Of a DNA stretch of 64,000 nt, positions 11,375 to 25,162 are shown in pieces; position 1 is the first letter of the stretch; each line of letters begins with the position of its first letter. The stretch comes from Opisthocomus hoazin. Taxonomy: Eukaryota; Chordata; Aves; Opisthocomiformes; Opisthocomidae. The notes beneath the pieces are model-generated. The model worked only from the letters and a program-made list of their open reading frames with translations, was not told the origin of the DNA and searched no databases. The DNA lies in contig NC_134417.1 of assembly GCF_030867145.1 (NCBI RefSeq), forward strand, positions 11,199,577-11,263,576, written 5' to 3'. A program made the translations under genes and the position numbers.

Positions 11375-13199
11375 TCTTAAACATCTTGTCAGCTCGCTCC
11401 AAGCAAATGCAGCATCCTTGGATAAAGGACACCAGATACCTTGTATGAATTTTCTGACAGCTTTCTGAAAAAGCGTTTTGTGCCTAAGCAACCCAAAATA
11501 CAGTACCCAAGTAATTCAAACTGTTTTCTTTGACAGCTATATTTTAACATTCAAGTTACCAATAAATGTCTTTTTACATAGAACTTCATTCCTTGCAGAA
11601 GGCAAAGCTAGATAGGATGGCACGATCTCAACTTCATGTCTAATTGACATAAATAAGGCAGGGTAAAAACCCAAGCTGGAGATTTCCAGCTCCTGCGGCA
11701 GGGTGCATGCTCTGGTGACTCGGCACCAGAGAGCTGTGGCATGGGCATTGCTCGGGGAGGACAGGGCCAGGGTGGGCCTCCCACGCTGCAACCAGCCATG
11801 GGGTGCAGGCAAGTCGTCGCTGGGTGCAGCATCAGAGCATTGGCAGTTTGCAAATGCTGACCATGAAACCTGGATTTTGAGGGGTCTCAATCGTCTGCAG
11901 GGTTTGGGGGCCATAGAGAAGCAACTTCAATTAGTGACATCTAAATGGCAGATATATGCCCTTCGATAGATACAGCAGTATCTAAAGATCTGAGTTTGCA
12001 TTCCTCAGCCGGGAGCTGCCTAAAGCATGGCTGCTGTTCAAGCAGCAGCAATTTGACAGGTAAGTTGTTTCATTCAAATACTGATAAAAAGCAGTCCACA
12101 TATCTCCAAAGGTCCTTGGTTTCCTTTCGGTATTGTGTTTTGGTAAATTGAGAGGGAAATTTATTTACATGCTTGCTTACCGTGTAATCCCAGTGGTGCA
12201 GCACTGTTATCTAGGCAGTCATTTTTATTCTGATTATGTAGGTGTATTGGGATGATTGCGCAGACACGGGAGTGCAGCTCCACCAAAGGTGGTTCAGCTG
12301 AGGCCGCTTCTGCTCGCAGTGCATCTGGCTCATTATCCCTTTCACAAGGATTTTAAAATGGCATCAGGAGATGCTATAAACCTGAAGCAATGCAATGTTA
12401 ATGATTTGTGAAATTGAGACAGCCGTAAGTATCCCAGGGAAGGAGATAATTCAGGTTCAGATATGCCATATTCTTCTACCCATGCAGGTGGGGCTTGCTG
12501 GGTGCAACGAAGTCCTGATTTCCAATTTGTTTGAGAAGCCCTTGCTGCGGTTCCCATAGCAACCAGGTGTCTTTAATGACCTGTGTTGGTGCCAAAAGAG
12601 GTTGCATTTCTGATTACCTCTCCAGCTGTAACTACCCCACCACCTTCCCCGAGTACTGGGATAGGTACTTCTCTTCCTCTACCAAAAATAACTTGGAGGT
12701 TGATTTTGAAGGTGCCTGGATTAAAATAAATGCTTGCAATGTCCAGGTAGCGACCTATCTGGCTGTATTTATGTGATATCCCTTTTTTCTTCTCACCTTT
12801 AGCAAGGCAGATACTTGGTCTCACTCCTCCCTCACATTGGCACTATGCTGGTCCTACTCACAGAAACAGTGAATATAAACCACCGAAGCCATGGTAGGTC
12901 AACAAGTGCAGAAGGGAGCTTGCTGCAAAGGTCTTGCATGGCTTTAAAAGGCCACATTGGTTCCGCACAGGACAAAATATGTGATAATGAAGGGCCAAGC
13001 AAGTTTTATTCTCAGTATTCCCATCACCTGTGCCGGGCAGCACCTCCATCACAGCCAGCGGGTGAGTGAGCGAAGTGGAGGCATCAGCCTCCCAGCAAAC
13101 ACAAAGGCGATCTTTCGGACCTGCTGACCCCCTCAGATCAGTATCAACCATGCCCCTTTTTTCCTGACCAGCAGGAGGAAAGGAAGGACAAATCTGTGG
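11375..13199. other. Intergenic sequence, no gene recognised
   Basis: AT-balanced unique sequence between the CR1 copy and a GC-rich block. No exon, RNA gene or repeat family is recognised. Short open frames are no longer than chance would give. Confidence 0.5.
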
Positions 13200-13760
13200 A
13201 TTTTGGCAGTGGGTGCACTGCGGCGGAAGGTCTGGGGGGTGCGAGATCCCCGCCGAAGGCGTTCTCCTGGCCCAGTGACCCAGTGGCCTCACGCTAGGCG
13301 GCAAGGAGCACCAGGCCACGGGCTTTCAGACCACCCAAACCTGGGCCACCAAGGCGGCGAGAAGAGTGCCTGGAGGAAGCAGAGGCAGGCGAACGGGGCC
13401 CAGAGGCGGCAGGCTGGTCCTGGCGGGGGACACACCGGCCGTGGGGACCGGGAAAGGCAGGGCAGCGGCAGGGAGGGCTTCTGGCAGTCACCATCCCCAG
13501 CTGCGGTGCCAGGAAGGGCTGAGCTACCCAGGGGGCCAGGAGCGGGGACGTCTCCCAGGGGATCCCCTCAGCAGAAGCAGGGCTGGGAGGGGGGAGGCAG
13601 CAAGGATGCGAAAGGGGAACAGCCCGAGGCTCAGAGCCCGAGGAAGCCAAAGGACAGAGGGGCTTGGAGGCGGTGATGACATGTGGGGGGCAGACAAAGA
13701 CCAGGGAGACGGGATGGGAGAAGCCCTCACCTCCCCAGAGTGCTCCCACCGTGGCACCAG
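13200..13760. other. GC-rich intergenic block of unknown nature
   Basis: About 550 bases are markedly purine- and G-rich on the plus strand, with moderate CpG density and sharp contrast to AT-rich flanks. Overlapping open frames exist on both strands (13203-13676 and 13366-13893 plus; 13294-13860 minus). Their predicted products are low-complexity Gly/Arg/Pro/Ser-rich and resemble nothing I know. The open frames are best explained by base composition. It could be a remnant CpG island, a distal regulatory element or the start of a non-coding transcript; the sequence does not decide. Confidence 0.4.
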
Positions 13761-16700
13761 TGACACAGCTGGTGGCCAGACACCTCCCTACAGGGACAAT
13801 GACATCTCGCAGACGGCCCCTAGCAGCAAATCTTGCGTTAACACACCCAAAGAAGCTCAAGTCCAGCTCTTAATGCACCAATTAATCTTGTAAGTAGCAG
13901 AGAATGGCTGGCACAAGTTGACATGTGCCAGATACTTACATCTTCATTCTCTCCTTGGTCCAGAAGAACTTGAAACAAGACCTGTTAAGACCCCTGTCAG
14001 CTCTGTGCACCTTTGACTCTACTGTTTTTGTTTGTGAATTATGCCTGACGACTATTAAACACTTTTTTGTCTGTCATGAAGAAAAATATTCCCCTCCACA
14101 AATCTGTACAGAGACAACCATTATCCCACATCAGTTTTACACCAGGCTAAATCCATGGTATCTTCATCGCTCCTGTCCACGACTTCTGAGTTGTACAGAC
14201 AAGATTCTGTGAACTTAATTTAAACTACTTCTGATTTTTAACAACATAGGCGAGAGAACAATCCTGTCTATACAGTTAAGCTGTTTTTAGAGAGAGCACT
14301 GAAGACAATGGACTTACAAAAAGGAATGAAGAATCACAGATGATAAATAAATATTCGGGCAATTTTATATGCACTGGATATTCCCTCGGAATAAGAAAAT
14401 TTACCAGGAAAAGAGACTTTTGACAGTCTGCGATCAAGATTTTTGTTTGCAGAGCACCACTATAGCAAGAAAAAGGTTTGGCAATCTGTCATCTAGGTTT
14501 CACAATTTCCAACTGCACAAGTTTATCTGTGAAAATAGGAAGTTTACCAAAAGCCACCCTTCCTATTTCAGTGACTTGTACCCACTAGCTATTTATAGGC
14601 AAAAGCAGAATGGTCAACAATGTGGCAACCTGGGAGATGTTCCTCCTTCCCCCACTTGAGCACAGGGATGTGAAGAGCCACTGTTACAAAAACCCAAATT
14701 CTCCTGGAAACATCTGTGAATACAAAGGTTATTTCACAGCTAAAACCAGATAATTTTCACATTACACTGCTGACTTGTGTACGGCAGAGGATGTGTAACA
14801 GTAACAGTGTCATTTGTTTAATGCAACCTCACTGATTGCCACGATCAACAACTGGTACTGACAAAACACTAATGTCTGACGGTGTCAAAGCACATAAAAG
14901 GGCAGAAGCCCCAAAGCATTGCAGGACAAGGGACACACGTGTTTGCTGCTCTGCAGCGGTTCTAGACTACACAGCGTGTGAGACGGGGAGTTTGTGCTTA
15001 AATTCCAGCACGAGCAGTCCCCAGCACAGCAATGCAGCTGGACTGACATGCTTTGCTCAGCGCTGTCTGGGAACTTGTTTCAAGCTAGAAGCAAGAGACT
15101 GGTTAAACAGACTGACCCGGGGTAGTCAGAGGGGCTCTCGAAGGATCCGTCACATAAAACGCCAATGCCACGTAGCCAGAGCAGTTTTTGTACAAGTAAC
15201 GTATCTATCTGTAATTATGAGATGCATAATTATGAGATGGAATTTGCATTTTTCGTTTCAAAAAGATTATTAAGCATTGTCTTTTTAAAGAAATTTAAGG
15301 GTTCTGTGCCTCTTTGATGTGTAACAAAGAATACATCCCCGCGCTGAGGGAAGGGATTTACCAATTCTTGCTGGAGAATATTACACAGAAAATTGCACTC
15401 GTAAATCACCCCTGACACTGAAGTTTGAAGAAGAGGGATGTAAATCAGAGACGACACATAAACGAAAAAGAGAGAGAAACAATGAATTCTCAGAAATCTC
15501 AAGGCTGAGTTGAGTTTGAATGAAGTGCACATTTAACTGTTAATTTGAGGCCTGATATTATTCCTCTGCCCACAATTTCTGCCCTTCTTAGGATGTACTG
15601 CCAGATGGAAAAAGAGGACAACTATATTGCTTATGCAAAACCAGGGCTTCTTGAAAGACAATTGAAAAAACATGGGTAGTGGCAGCCCTACTACTAGGGC
15701 AGGGTAGTGGTTTTGTTGAGAGATTTTGGTTTTCTCTGCAGACAGAAGTCCACTAAAGTAGAGCAAAATTAGAAAATATTAACCAATTTGTACAGAAATT
15801 TTGTAACGTATTGCATGAAACTTTAAAATGTCACCAAAGCATCACCATATTTACCATTCAATAATATGTTCCAAATGAAATCTCTCAAAATTCAGCAACA
15901 TGTATCACTAAGTAAATTACAGCTGTGAGACATTTTGATTTAAACCCAACATATCTGTCAATACTGCTAGCTTACTACCCTATTTTAAATCTCGCATGTA
16001 TTAAAATATAATAACTCTTCAAAGCTATCAGGAATTAAGGCATCTCCATGGAATTGTAAAATCTTCTCTCTGTGGAAATGAAATGGATGAAAGACAGAGG
16101 AAAACTGATAAACTCGGCACCTAATCCAGTGCTCTCAAAATCTCCCCCAGGCTTTGTCCTTATCACAGGCAGGACAACACAGGGCGCGGGGAAAGAGGGG
16201 AAGCAGCGTGCTGAGTACTGGAGATAAAAATAACTGGTCATCATCTTTTATATGTAGAACAATCTCAATTTCAAATTCATGGCAAGATGAAAGTGGAACT
16301 GTATAACAGGCACATGTGAAAGCAGATCCTTTCTTATTTACATGACGTTTTGCCAGTTTTATTTTGACAGACCATTCTAGCAAATGCCATAGAAAGAGAA
16401 AACAACTGAAATATATGTTCAAATTAAAATAATAGGAGGTATTGGTGTCACATACAGACCACAAATAAGACATTATGGACAGCACATCTTAGGTACAATA
16501 TCCTTGAAATCATTCTGCATCATGGCAGTTCTTGCCTGGTTGCCTTCTTCAGATGACAGATGCAATGTAGTGAGTCAAACAACCACAGGCTGCTCTGTAA
16601 AATAAATATCAATGCCATACAATGGGATCTACAAAGTTTTCAGCAAGTTAATTCCAATTTCAGCTCTCTCTAAGCTATCCATGTGTTGCACTGTCCTCTT

Positions 16701-19700
16701 GGAGAAAGAATCAGAACTGGAACCTGTTATATGTGCTCTCTCTGTCTCAATACAGCATAGGAAACCAGCTGACTTCTAGGAGACCAAAGAAACCGTACAC
16801 TTGAGCCATCATTTTTCCAAAAAAGAAGCTGAAGTCAACCTTCTGGAAGGTGGCTGGGGTAAATGAAGCTTTATCATGCATGAAATTGCCCTCATAGCCC
16901 CCCATACTCATTACCAAAGAGTTTTCTTGAAGCTTGTTTTAGTCAGATGTGCAGACGAAAGGGAGTAAGAATGGAGGTTCTGTGTCTTGGTTTCATAGGC
17001 TTGAGGGCATTAGACATAATACCCAGAAATATCTTGCTAGTAAATACACTATTATATTTAAATTCTTTTAATACAAGAATATATGCTAAGCCATCAGATG
17101 GGACAGCTGTTTTTAGGTTGCCCAAAGGCATATACACCAGGCAAAGAGTAGACAAAAGCCGGCAGTGAAGGTGTGTCACAAATATTGCTTCCACACGCAG
17201 AAAGGCATTGATCATATTTTTCAACCTGGCTGAGATTTTATTTGTCAGATTTCATACAGATTCATAAATTTCACATGTACTAAAACACAGCGTAAGTCTT
17301 TAGCTAAACGGAAAGTTTGGGGAAACTGTTTTCTTTAGAGTCATGGACATCTAAAAGCCTTTCACAAAAAGATCTCAGAACATTGCACAGACATTCATTA
17401 GGTCTCCCAGTGCAAAGGAGGCAAATTTAATTATATGCAATTATTTTAATTTAGAATAAATCACTACCCTGTGAACTTCAGGGCTGTGCTGATAGTCAGT
17501 AGGAGGTTCATGGTGAGAACCCGTGAATCTCTTGTGGTCTGCTCCCACTGTGGCTGTAGGACAGAGCTCACAATGCCACTGCTGCATTTGCAAAGGCTTT
17601 TCTCAAACCTTGGAAGTGTCCCACGCCACCAGCCTGAGGAACGATGTTATGCTTCTTTTCTTGTGGATACATTCACAGGTCAAATCCATGTGGTCTGACT
17701 GTCATCAGAAGCATCTTGTGCTGGTATTTTGACATAAACACGTCCTATCTTTGTTATTACTAGAAGTTATACATACTTTACTCCCAGGAAGTGTTCCGAG
17801 CAATCTGGACTTTATATTTGCATGTCAAACGTCCCAAAAGGGGCAAAAATGCAACTACACCAAAATGCTGAGACTTTGAAACAAAGAAAGAATACAAAGA
17901 CATGGCTTGAGGACAAACAAGGGCATTCATATAGGCTGCAGACCACCACCTCTATTAACGTGTTATTTAGGCACTAAGTACTACAGTCCTGGTTGAGCAA
18001 TGTCTTGTTGAGATATTGCTGTCCTGATGCAATACCGGATGCAGTCTTTCATCAATCAAAGCATTTATGGGAAGGGAGGAAGAAGAGATTTAACGGAGCA
18101 AAGACTTACAGACACAGATGAGTCAAGAGAGTGTCATAGGTTCATCCTGGTCTGGCTTGCCAAAAAGATTCACAGCCGAGACCTCTTCATTGACCAATTT
18201 TCATCTGTTTTTCTTGCTTGTCTTCATCTACAGTGCCAACAGTTATATTTCTCCATAAGATGCTAATGCCCTAGAGTAGCAAGGCAGAAGATACAGCACA
18301 AGCAAACGGAGAAAGCAAAGGATGATGAGATACCTTTTGGCAATGATCACCCCTCAAATCATCACGATTAGGGGTGAGAACCAAGTCTTCTGCTGACAAA
18401 CTAGTTGTAATCACAGCTGCTATGTGCCAATATAATCTAAATACAACCTAAATTGCATTAGGATATTTTCTCTTTCCACAGCAGCTACACACATTTTTGT
18501 TAGCTTGTGCAACTTGTATCTGGCTTATATGCTCAGAATCCAGGCAGATTTACTTCAGATTAGTTCAAATCCAGGTAAGTCAATTAACAACTGTAGTGAA
18601 GATCAGAACAGTTGTGCTCTGATTTTTTTTGAGCAGTGGTGACTGACATCCACGGATGATCACATGCACACACACATGAACTTGCTCATATGGAAACATG
18701 AATGGAGTCCAAAGTTTAAGAGACTGCAATTCAGACTATCATCCATATGTGTACTACTCCCAGGAGCTGGAAGAGAAGTCACAGCTGGCTTCATAAGAGA
18801 TCTCTGTTCTGCTGCAAGGAGCTACCTTTCAAGGGAAGTAGCCTAGTCCACAGGAAAAGAAACAAATCAAAAATCTAGACTGAAGGGCAACTGTTTGAGG
18901 AGATGGCATTGCTTCCATACTGATAAACATGATCTCTCCTGGTCTGTCAGACTCTAGCAAAAAGTCCAGGGTCAGCAAGCTAGAGCAGATTGTTTCCCTT
19001 AGACTCTTCCTGGTCTGTTATTGAAGCAAGCACAGCAGACCAGCTTATTTTCCTAAATGATTAACTTTGCTGCTTTTTCTGCTCAGCACGTCAGATAAAG
19101 AAGTTTATCCAGTTAGCTTATTTATTTACATTCCTTTACCAAAGATCTCACCAAACAAAGCCTACTGATGATTTATTCTTTGCTAAAGGGGAAGCTTATT
19201 TACAATAATCATCTTATCATAAACTTCTTAAAAGGAAGATTTGGAATTGGAATTCATAATAACAGAGAAATATGACTTTTCCAGAGAGGTCATTTTTGTT
19301 ATTCATTTTGCACTGTAGAAGGAGTGAAGCCAACTGAGCCCAGATGGGGCTGGTTGTGGCATAACTACTTTGAAGCTTTGTTTGTTTTCACTGGTTGACC
19401 CACTTCCCATCAGAAGGAATCACCTTCACCTAATTGGAGCTCTTCCAAAAGATAAGGGAGAAGAAGGATGTAAAGGATTCAGATGCTGGGTCCTACAGAG
19501 GGTGCTCTGCAGCACAGATGTTGCACAAGAGGACTCACCTCTAGTGCAGGCAGAGAGGAAAGAGCCAAGAAGTATAGAGACGACTTCTGAGCGAGCCTTC
19601 TCCAGTGACCAGCACATCAGACTGGGAAGGAGCTGGTGGGAGCTGAGTGTACATTATATTCCGCTCATCTTCGCAACAATCTCCAGCTACTTCAAGTAGC

Positions 19701-21174
19701 AGCAGTATTCTGATGGCTCTGATTTCAGACTTGGGTCAGTCCCACCTCCCTGATGAGACATTTAAGATGGACATCAAGGTGGCTCAAATTTGCCTTCTGC
19801 CACCCCTCCTGACCCCACACAACTGCAGTGTTTTGGTGGATACCCAGCCAAAGTCTCAGTGAAGGGAGGACAAACTTGCAAAGAGAAGATAAAGCAGACC
19901 AGCTCCATATCTCTCATTTGGCACTGGTTAAGTGCCTTGCCCTTCTCTCACTGCTAGGCTGCTTGTGCAGAGAATTTCACAGGACTAATAGACTCTGAGA
20001 GATAAAATGCCTTTTAAACAAACAAACAATCCCTAACACTCACATTTTTATTATAAAATAAAAGGTGCCTGAAAGCCATAACCTAGCGCATCTCTCTCAC
20101 AGTAGCCAATAGGCTTGAAGAGAGATTTTGGGCACACACTGGACTGGCCTGATGCTCCCATTTCCTATGTTAGGAACGTGTCTGAACTCATTAGCTCTTG
20201 ATAATACACCCATTTTTAACTATGCATAGCAGAGAACAGGCTGAGAGACTAAACCCTTCCCTGAATTAAACCAGTTTTCATCTGCCTCCCATGTTCAAGC
20301 AGGAAGAAGTCGTCCACGTGAGGCCTGTACTTCTGCACCTCCTCTGAGGTCAGGAAGGCGAGAGCAGAGGAAAATAGCGATTTCAGCCCAGCCAGTCCCG
20401 AGCAGCACACGAAGCTTGGAAAAATGGCAGCAGAAAAAGAAAAAGAGGTTCCCAAAGCTGGCCATGCAGCAAACAGCTCACAGAGAAACCAGGCTGGAGG
20501 CACCTGAAGGGAGGGTGGGCTGGATTTGCTCCACTGTAGGGATGGGATACGGCTCTGTCTGCTGCAGTGTGCTGGTCTGCTCTGCAAAAGTGGAGTGGTT
20601 GTAGGCAAAATGGGAAACGATCTCAGAGAAATGTTGGACAGAGCAGGATTTAGCGACATGAAGAGGCAGAGGAGTTTCCTGTAGGCATAACTCTGGCAAT
20701 ACAAGTGAGGAGGGGCTGCTGAACTCCTCTCAGCCATCCACAGAGAGAGTAATATTCAGCGGTGCTGAATTTATTCCTCATCAGGTGTCTATTGCTATCA
20801 AAAGAGAAACTATACATCTTCAGGGACGTCATATCTGCGCAGGCATTTCTCAACAGAACCCTGCTGGGGAAAAGCCAAGCCGTTTCCAGAAATGATGCTG
20901 AGATAGGATGAAAACACCAATGGCTGTGATCGAGTGTCACCGCACGAGCCTTCACTGAAGCCAGCACCGTTTACTGCAGTGCTGCACACCTGCAGTCAGA
21001 CCTTTTGTATTTTCAGAGAGACACCAAACCTGTTTCCCCCCCGAATGTCACGAATACCATCTTTGAGCTCCCATTGTTTTCAAATGGATTAAGCACGTGG
21101 GGACCTTTGCCATGTGAAGATGCACTTCACTGAGCTTCAACCTCTTCCAGGTGGGTGCTTCCCTCACACCAGTG
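13761..21174. other. Intergenic sequence, mostly AT-rich, no gene recognised
   Basis: About 7.4 kb between the PID1 promoter side and the second CpG-rich island. I see no recognisable exon, tRNA, snRNA or intact transposon. The longest open frame outside GC-rich DNA is on the minus strand at 20249-20737 (162 codons). Its product has no family I recognise and the frame is not called. Diverged old repeats may be present below what can be recognised by eye. Confidence 0.5.
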
Positions 21175-21975
21175 CACCCGGGAACGGCACGGCCAGACGG
21201 CCGTTTTGGGGCAAGACGTTACCCAGCCTGGACTGACAACGCTCAGGGTTCCTCATGGCGGCGGGTGCCCCAGATCTCCTTCCAGCTCCTCACAGACCAC
21301 CCGTGCCTCTGCCGAGCTCTCCCCACGCCCCGGCCCGGCTCCCCCCGGCCCCACCGTTCGATCGATCTGCTGACAGCAACAGGCTTCGCCGACAACAGAC
21401 TGGGCTGCCGCAGGCGGGCGCCGGCCGCTCGCCCGGGGCCGGCCGGCTCGGGCCCGCGTCCCCAGGCCGTTCGCCCTCTGCCTGCGCCGCCCACCAGCGG
21501 GAGGGCGAGGGCCGAGGGGCTGGCGGCCGCGGCGCGGGGAGCGGCAGCGGCACCTCCCGCTCCCTCCTCACGGCAGCGGCTCTGCTGCCGCTGCTCGGCC
21601 CGGGCCGTCACTGCACGCCCGGCGCAGGGTCTCATGGCGGGTCTTTAGGACGGGCCGTCCGCCGCGGACGGGCAGCCCCGCGCTCGGCAGCCATCGCCGG
21701 CCGCAGGAGGGCCGGACCCCGCGCAGCACCTCAGGGCGAGCCGCCGCCATGGGGTGGCGGCCGTGCGCGCCGCCTCCCTCAGAAGCCACCTGCACCCCTC
21801 AGCCGACGGCGTTTCTCATCGCGCCTCTGGAAGCAGACGAAGTCTGTTAGAGTTCGGGAGCGCGGAGGTCCGGCTGCTTCCCAAGCACGAGGTCTGCCAC
21901 CGAATCCTGGTCCCGGTGGGGACGAAGGGCGCTCGCCCACGGCTGCGCGTCAGCCCCGGAGCCCACACAGGCGGC
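21175..21975. promoter_or_regulatory. Orphan CpG island between DNER and PID1
   Basis: About 800 bases are very GC-rich with dense CpG, strongest at 21380-21780 and flanked by AT-rich DNA. It lies about 15 kb upstream of the PID1 start and about 3 kb beyond the DNER 3' end. Open frames on both strands (for example 21255-22058 plus and 21243-21635 minus) give Pro/Ala/Arg/Gly-rich products typical of translated CpG islands, and none resembles a known protein. An alternative upstream PID1 promoter, a promoter of an unannotated non-coding RNA, or an intergenic regulatory island are all possible. No confident first exon could be delimited. Confidence 0.65.
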
Positions 21976-24799
21976 ACCCCGATTCCCAAGGCACCTCCCA
22001 GAGACAAGATGCAAAGAGGGGCCAAAGCTGTGGCAACGGTCTGATTGTTGTCAGCTGAAGTTAGGGTTACATCTGTAGGTTTTAATGGGGATAATTTGCA
22101 TGGGTTTAGTCAAGATGTGTTTTCTAGCTGTTGCGTTCAGCCATTCCTTTGGGCCTTGTATTTGTATCACACTGCAGTTAGCCCAACCGCGTGGACAGGA
22201 TCCCTGTCTTCATCATTTCGGACTGACTCCCTCCAGAATTCCTGTAAATCATGGCATTTTCCTGTCAGCTCTGAGCTGTAACTGCAAGCCTCACACCACC
22301 CCAAGAAGCATGCAAGAATTGATGTCCACGCCGCTGGGGGAAACACACTCTGAGACGTTCTCCTATTTGCAGACAGAAAAGGAAGAAAAAAGGCCCAAAC
22401 CTGGGGACCGCACGAGTACCAGTGGTTAATGACAAGCCTGGAGACTTGTTCCGCTCTGCAGGAGGAGCTGGGGGCTGCCAGGCCATGGCCAGGGGGAAGA
22501 GTACATACAATCACCCCTTTCTGCATCTGCATGATTTACAGCAAAAAACCCCTGTGCAGTATATTAACAGTAGGTTGCATTTGCTATACAGCTATATTTG
22601 CTCCCTATGCAGAACAAACCCCCTCTGGTTTGAGAAAAGGATACAGAACAGCCATGTCCTTTGTCTGCATTCACGTATATCCTCAGAAAAACATGATCTG
22701 GCATACAAAGACAGTAACCAACTTGTTCTAGCAGCTTCAGAGCTGGGATGAAAACTCAGAATGGGTTTGCTCCCTCCAGGTCTGAGGGCTGCTCCATCTG
22801 GCAGGCAGTGCAGTGCTGCACAAATATCACAGAAGTGCACAGATACAGGCATAGTGCATGCATAACATGCCATCAGAGTTCAATAAAATAAATTGGAAGG
22901 AGCCAAAGTAATTTTCAAAGCACAATTCATGGGAAGCACAGGATGATTTACAGAAGCTAGAGGCAGAAAGCTGACAGGAAAATAGCTCCTCACAAATTAC
23001 TTATCTTTCAGGTCAGTCACTTGAAAGAAATATAGGGTGGTCATGAATTACTACCAAGGTGTGATTTGTATGCAGAAGGCCTACTGCTCATTGCAACGTC
23101 TCTCTTGTAAAATATGGACTTTGAATATGTATGTTCCCTAGAACAAGAGAGTTGCTTGTTTCCCTGCTTTGTATACATTTGCAGTTCTTCAAAGATAAAC
23201 CAACATTTTGCCACTGAAAAGACTGAAAACACTGAAGAATGAGTATTTCCTTTCTATCTGATTAACAAATCAATTATAAAACCAGTGTATTTGCCCCTGT
23301 TCCACACAAATTACAAAAAATGGCATAGGGTATAGCTTTTTCTTGATCCTTCTTTCTAAGGGATTCTCAAACCATTCCTGGAAGTCACCACAAACAAAAG
23401 TTTCCATACCTGGAATAAAGCAGCAACAGAAACTACCAACAAAAAAAAGCTAGTCTGACAGCCAGCAGGTGCAAATGCAAAACCTTTGTCACAGAAAACT
23501 GTGCGTGAAGAATGAAAAGCAGGCTTGAATCTCATTTCTTTAGGTCTTGTACTAGTAATTATTGTCTTGGGCCAACATCATTGAAAGCCCATGGCAGCAG
23601 ATACAGGATGTCAGGAACGGTATTCTGGATTTCGGAGATGCATTTGGCATTTCCATAATTCAAACACAGCATGGTGTTACTAACCTGCATATTCACCATC
23701 CAGCCATTCCAAACAGTAAGACACTCCTTTGAGCAGTGCTTCCCTTTAACAGGCAACAGTTTTACTAAAATACGTTTTCATTTGCTTTTCTTTACAACAC
23801 TTCAAATTTGTCCCATATCTGCTACATTTACTCTCTTCTCTTCTTTTTCTTTTTAGATGATGAACTAGAACGTAACCTTACAACAAAAATTACATTTTAG
23901 CAACTATAACAGCTTGATTTGCAATAATTTGTCTACCTCTTGTTGGCACTAGTTGTGCAAAATGTGGAAAATAATTCAATTGCTATGACTGTAACCAGAA
24001 GCCATAATAATAAAGAAACTCAAAATCAAAAGTAACATACCAGATGCACTCTGCCTGCCTAAACAAGACAGTAAAACCAGTGGCAGCTTTTTTATCTTTA
24101 CAATTCTTAATCACGTTTGTCTTTAGTGGCAGAACTGAGGTCTGGAGATGTCAGCTAGTCACATGGAAAGGGAAGGACTGCCTGAGACAACTGCTGTCCT
24201 CACGTAGATGATCAAAGTCCCCGGTGACATCTTTTTTTTCTGTCTGGAAAAGTTACTTATGAGAAAAACAAACATTTTGGATGCATGCCAAGATTTCCCA
24301 ACATTAAGAAGTCAACAGGAGCTTAGCCCTTCAGTGCTTACGAGCCTGTAATGTAACAGTACAGAGTGAACCTAGCACAGCACCGTGCAGCAGGATCTGT
24401 AGGTAGCTGCAGCAATTTGCCTCTACGCCATGCAGTCTTGGCTTCCCCAACGGCAGGCCTCTTTGAAACACAAAGTCACATCAAGGCTGCTCGCATAAAT
24501 AGGTTGTTCTGTGACAAAACCTTACTCCTGCTGTAACTCAGAGCCCACATTTACAGCCAGATCCACTCAAGAACAGGTTGTGGTGCATATGGCCTGGACT
24601 GCAGGACTGCATCTTTACTCTGGTACTGTATTTGTCTCACTTCTGAGAGATTACCTTGATAATAGAGCCCATATTTTCCTTTTTAGATTAACACCTGGAA
24701 TATCTTCTTTTGGCATTATTTATAGCACATAATATGCTCATGTCCTTTCAGATTTATAGACAATGTTGCACTTTCAAATGAAGAAAAACAAAGAAACAG
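21976..24799. other. Intergenic sequence downstream of DNER
   Basis: AT-rich sequence between the orphan CpG island and the predicted DNER polyadenylation site. No gene or recognisable repeat is seen. If the longer of the candidate DNER 3' ends is used, the boundary would move left. Confidence 0.5.
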
Positions 24800-24821
24800 C
24801 TGCAATCCTCACTTGATAACA

Positions 24822-24827
24822 TTTATT
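24822..24827 (-). terminator. DNER: Candidate distal DNER poly(A) signal AATAAA
   Basis: TTTATT on the plus strand reads AATAAA in the DNER direction, about 950 bases after the stop codon. Cleavage would be expected about 15-25 bases further on, near 24800. Chosen as the main site because it gives a 3' UTR of the expected size. Confidence 0.55.
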
Positions 24828-25156
24828 CAATACTTTCTGAAATAAGCAAGAATTTTAGACGCCCATAAGCAATCCAATACAGCCACAAAAACCCCATACT
24901 GATCCTAAATAAGAAGCACTATGAGAAATACACAATATTTCATGAAACAATACTGTACATCAACAACCTTTAGGAAACAAACAACTCAAACCATATGCTT
25001 AGTTTACTCACAATATAAAAAACTTTAACCTTTAAAGAAAAATATAGATTCAGTCCAATTGTAGGATCCAATCCCATGCCCACTGAATTCAATGGAAGCT
25101 CTCTCATTGATTTCAATGTTTAAAGGATCATGCCCTTACTTTGCCTCAAGAGGCAC

Positions 25157-25162
25157 TTTATT
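25157..25162 (-). terminator. DNER: Candidate proximal DNER poly(A) signal AATAAA
   Basis: A second AATAAA in the DNER direction, about 615 bases after the stop codon. It could give a shorter alternative 3' UTR. Use is not decidable from sequence. Confidence 0.4.

Noticed and set aside
11375..11491. Extension of the CR1 reading frame upstream of 11374
   Set aside because: The frame stays open, but the residues do not resemble CR1 upstream of VTPIFKKG. Taken as flanking sequence read through by chance.
20249..20737. 162-codon minus-strand open frame between PID1 and DNER
   Set aside because: Length is only mildly unusual, the predicted product has no recognisable domain, and there are no promoter or splice signals that I can tie to it.
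21255..22058. 267-codon plus-strand open frame in the 21-kb CpG island
   Set aside because: Same compositional artefact, with competing open frames on both strands and no recognisable domain.
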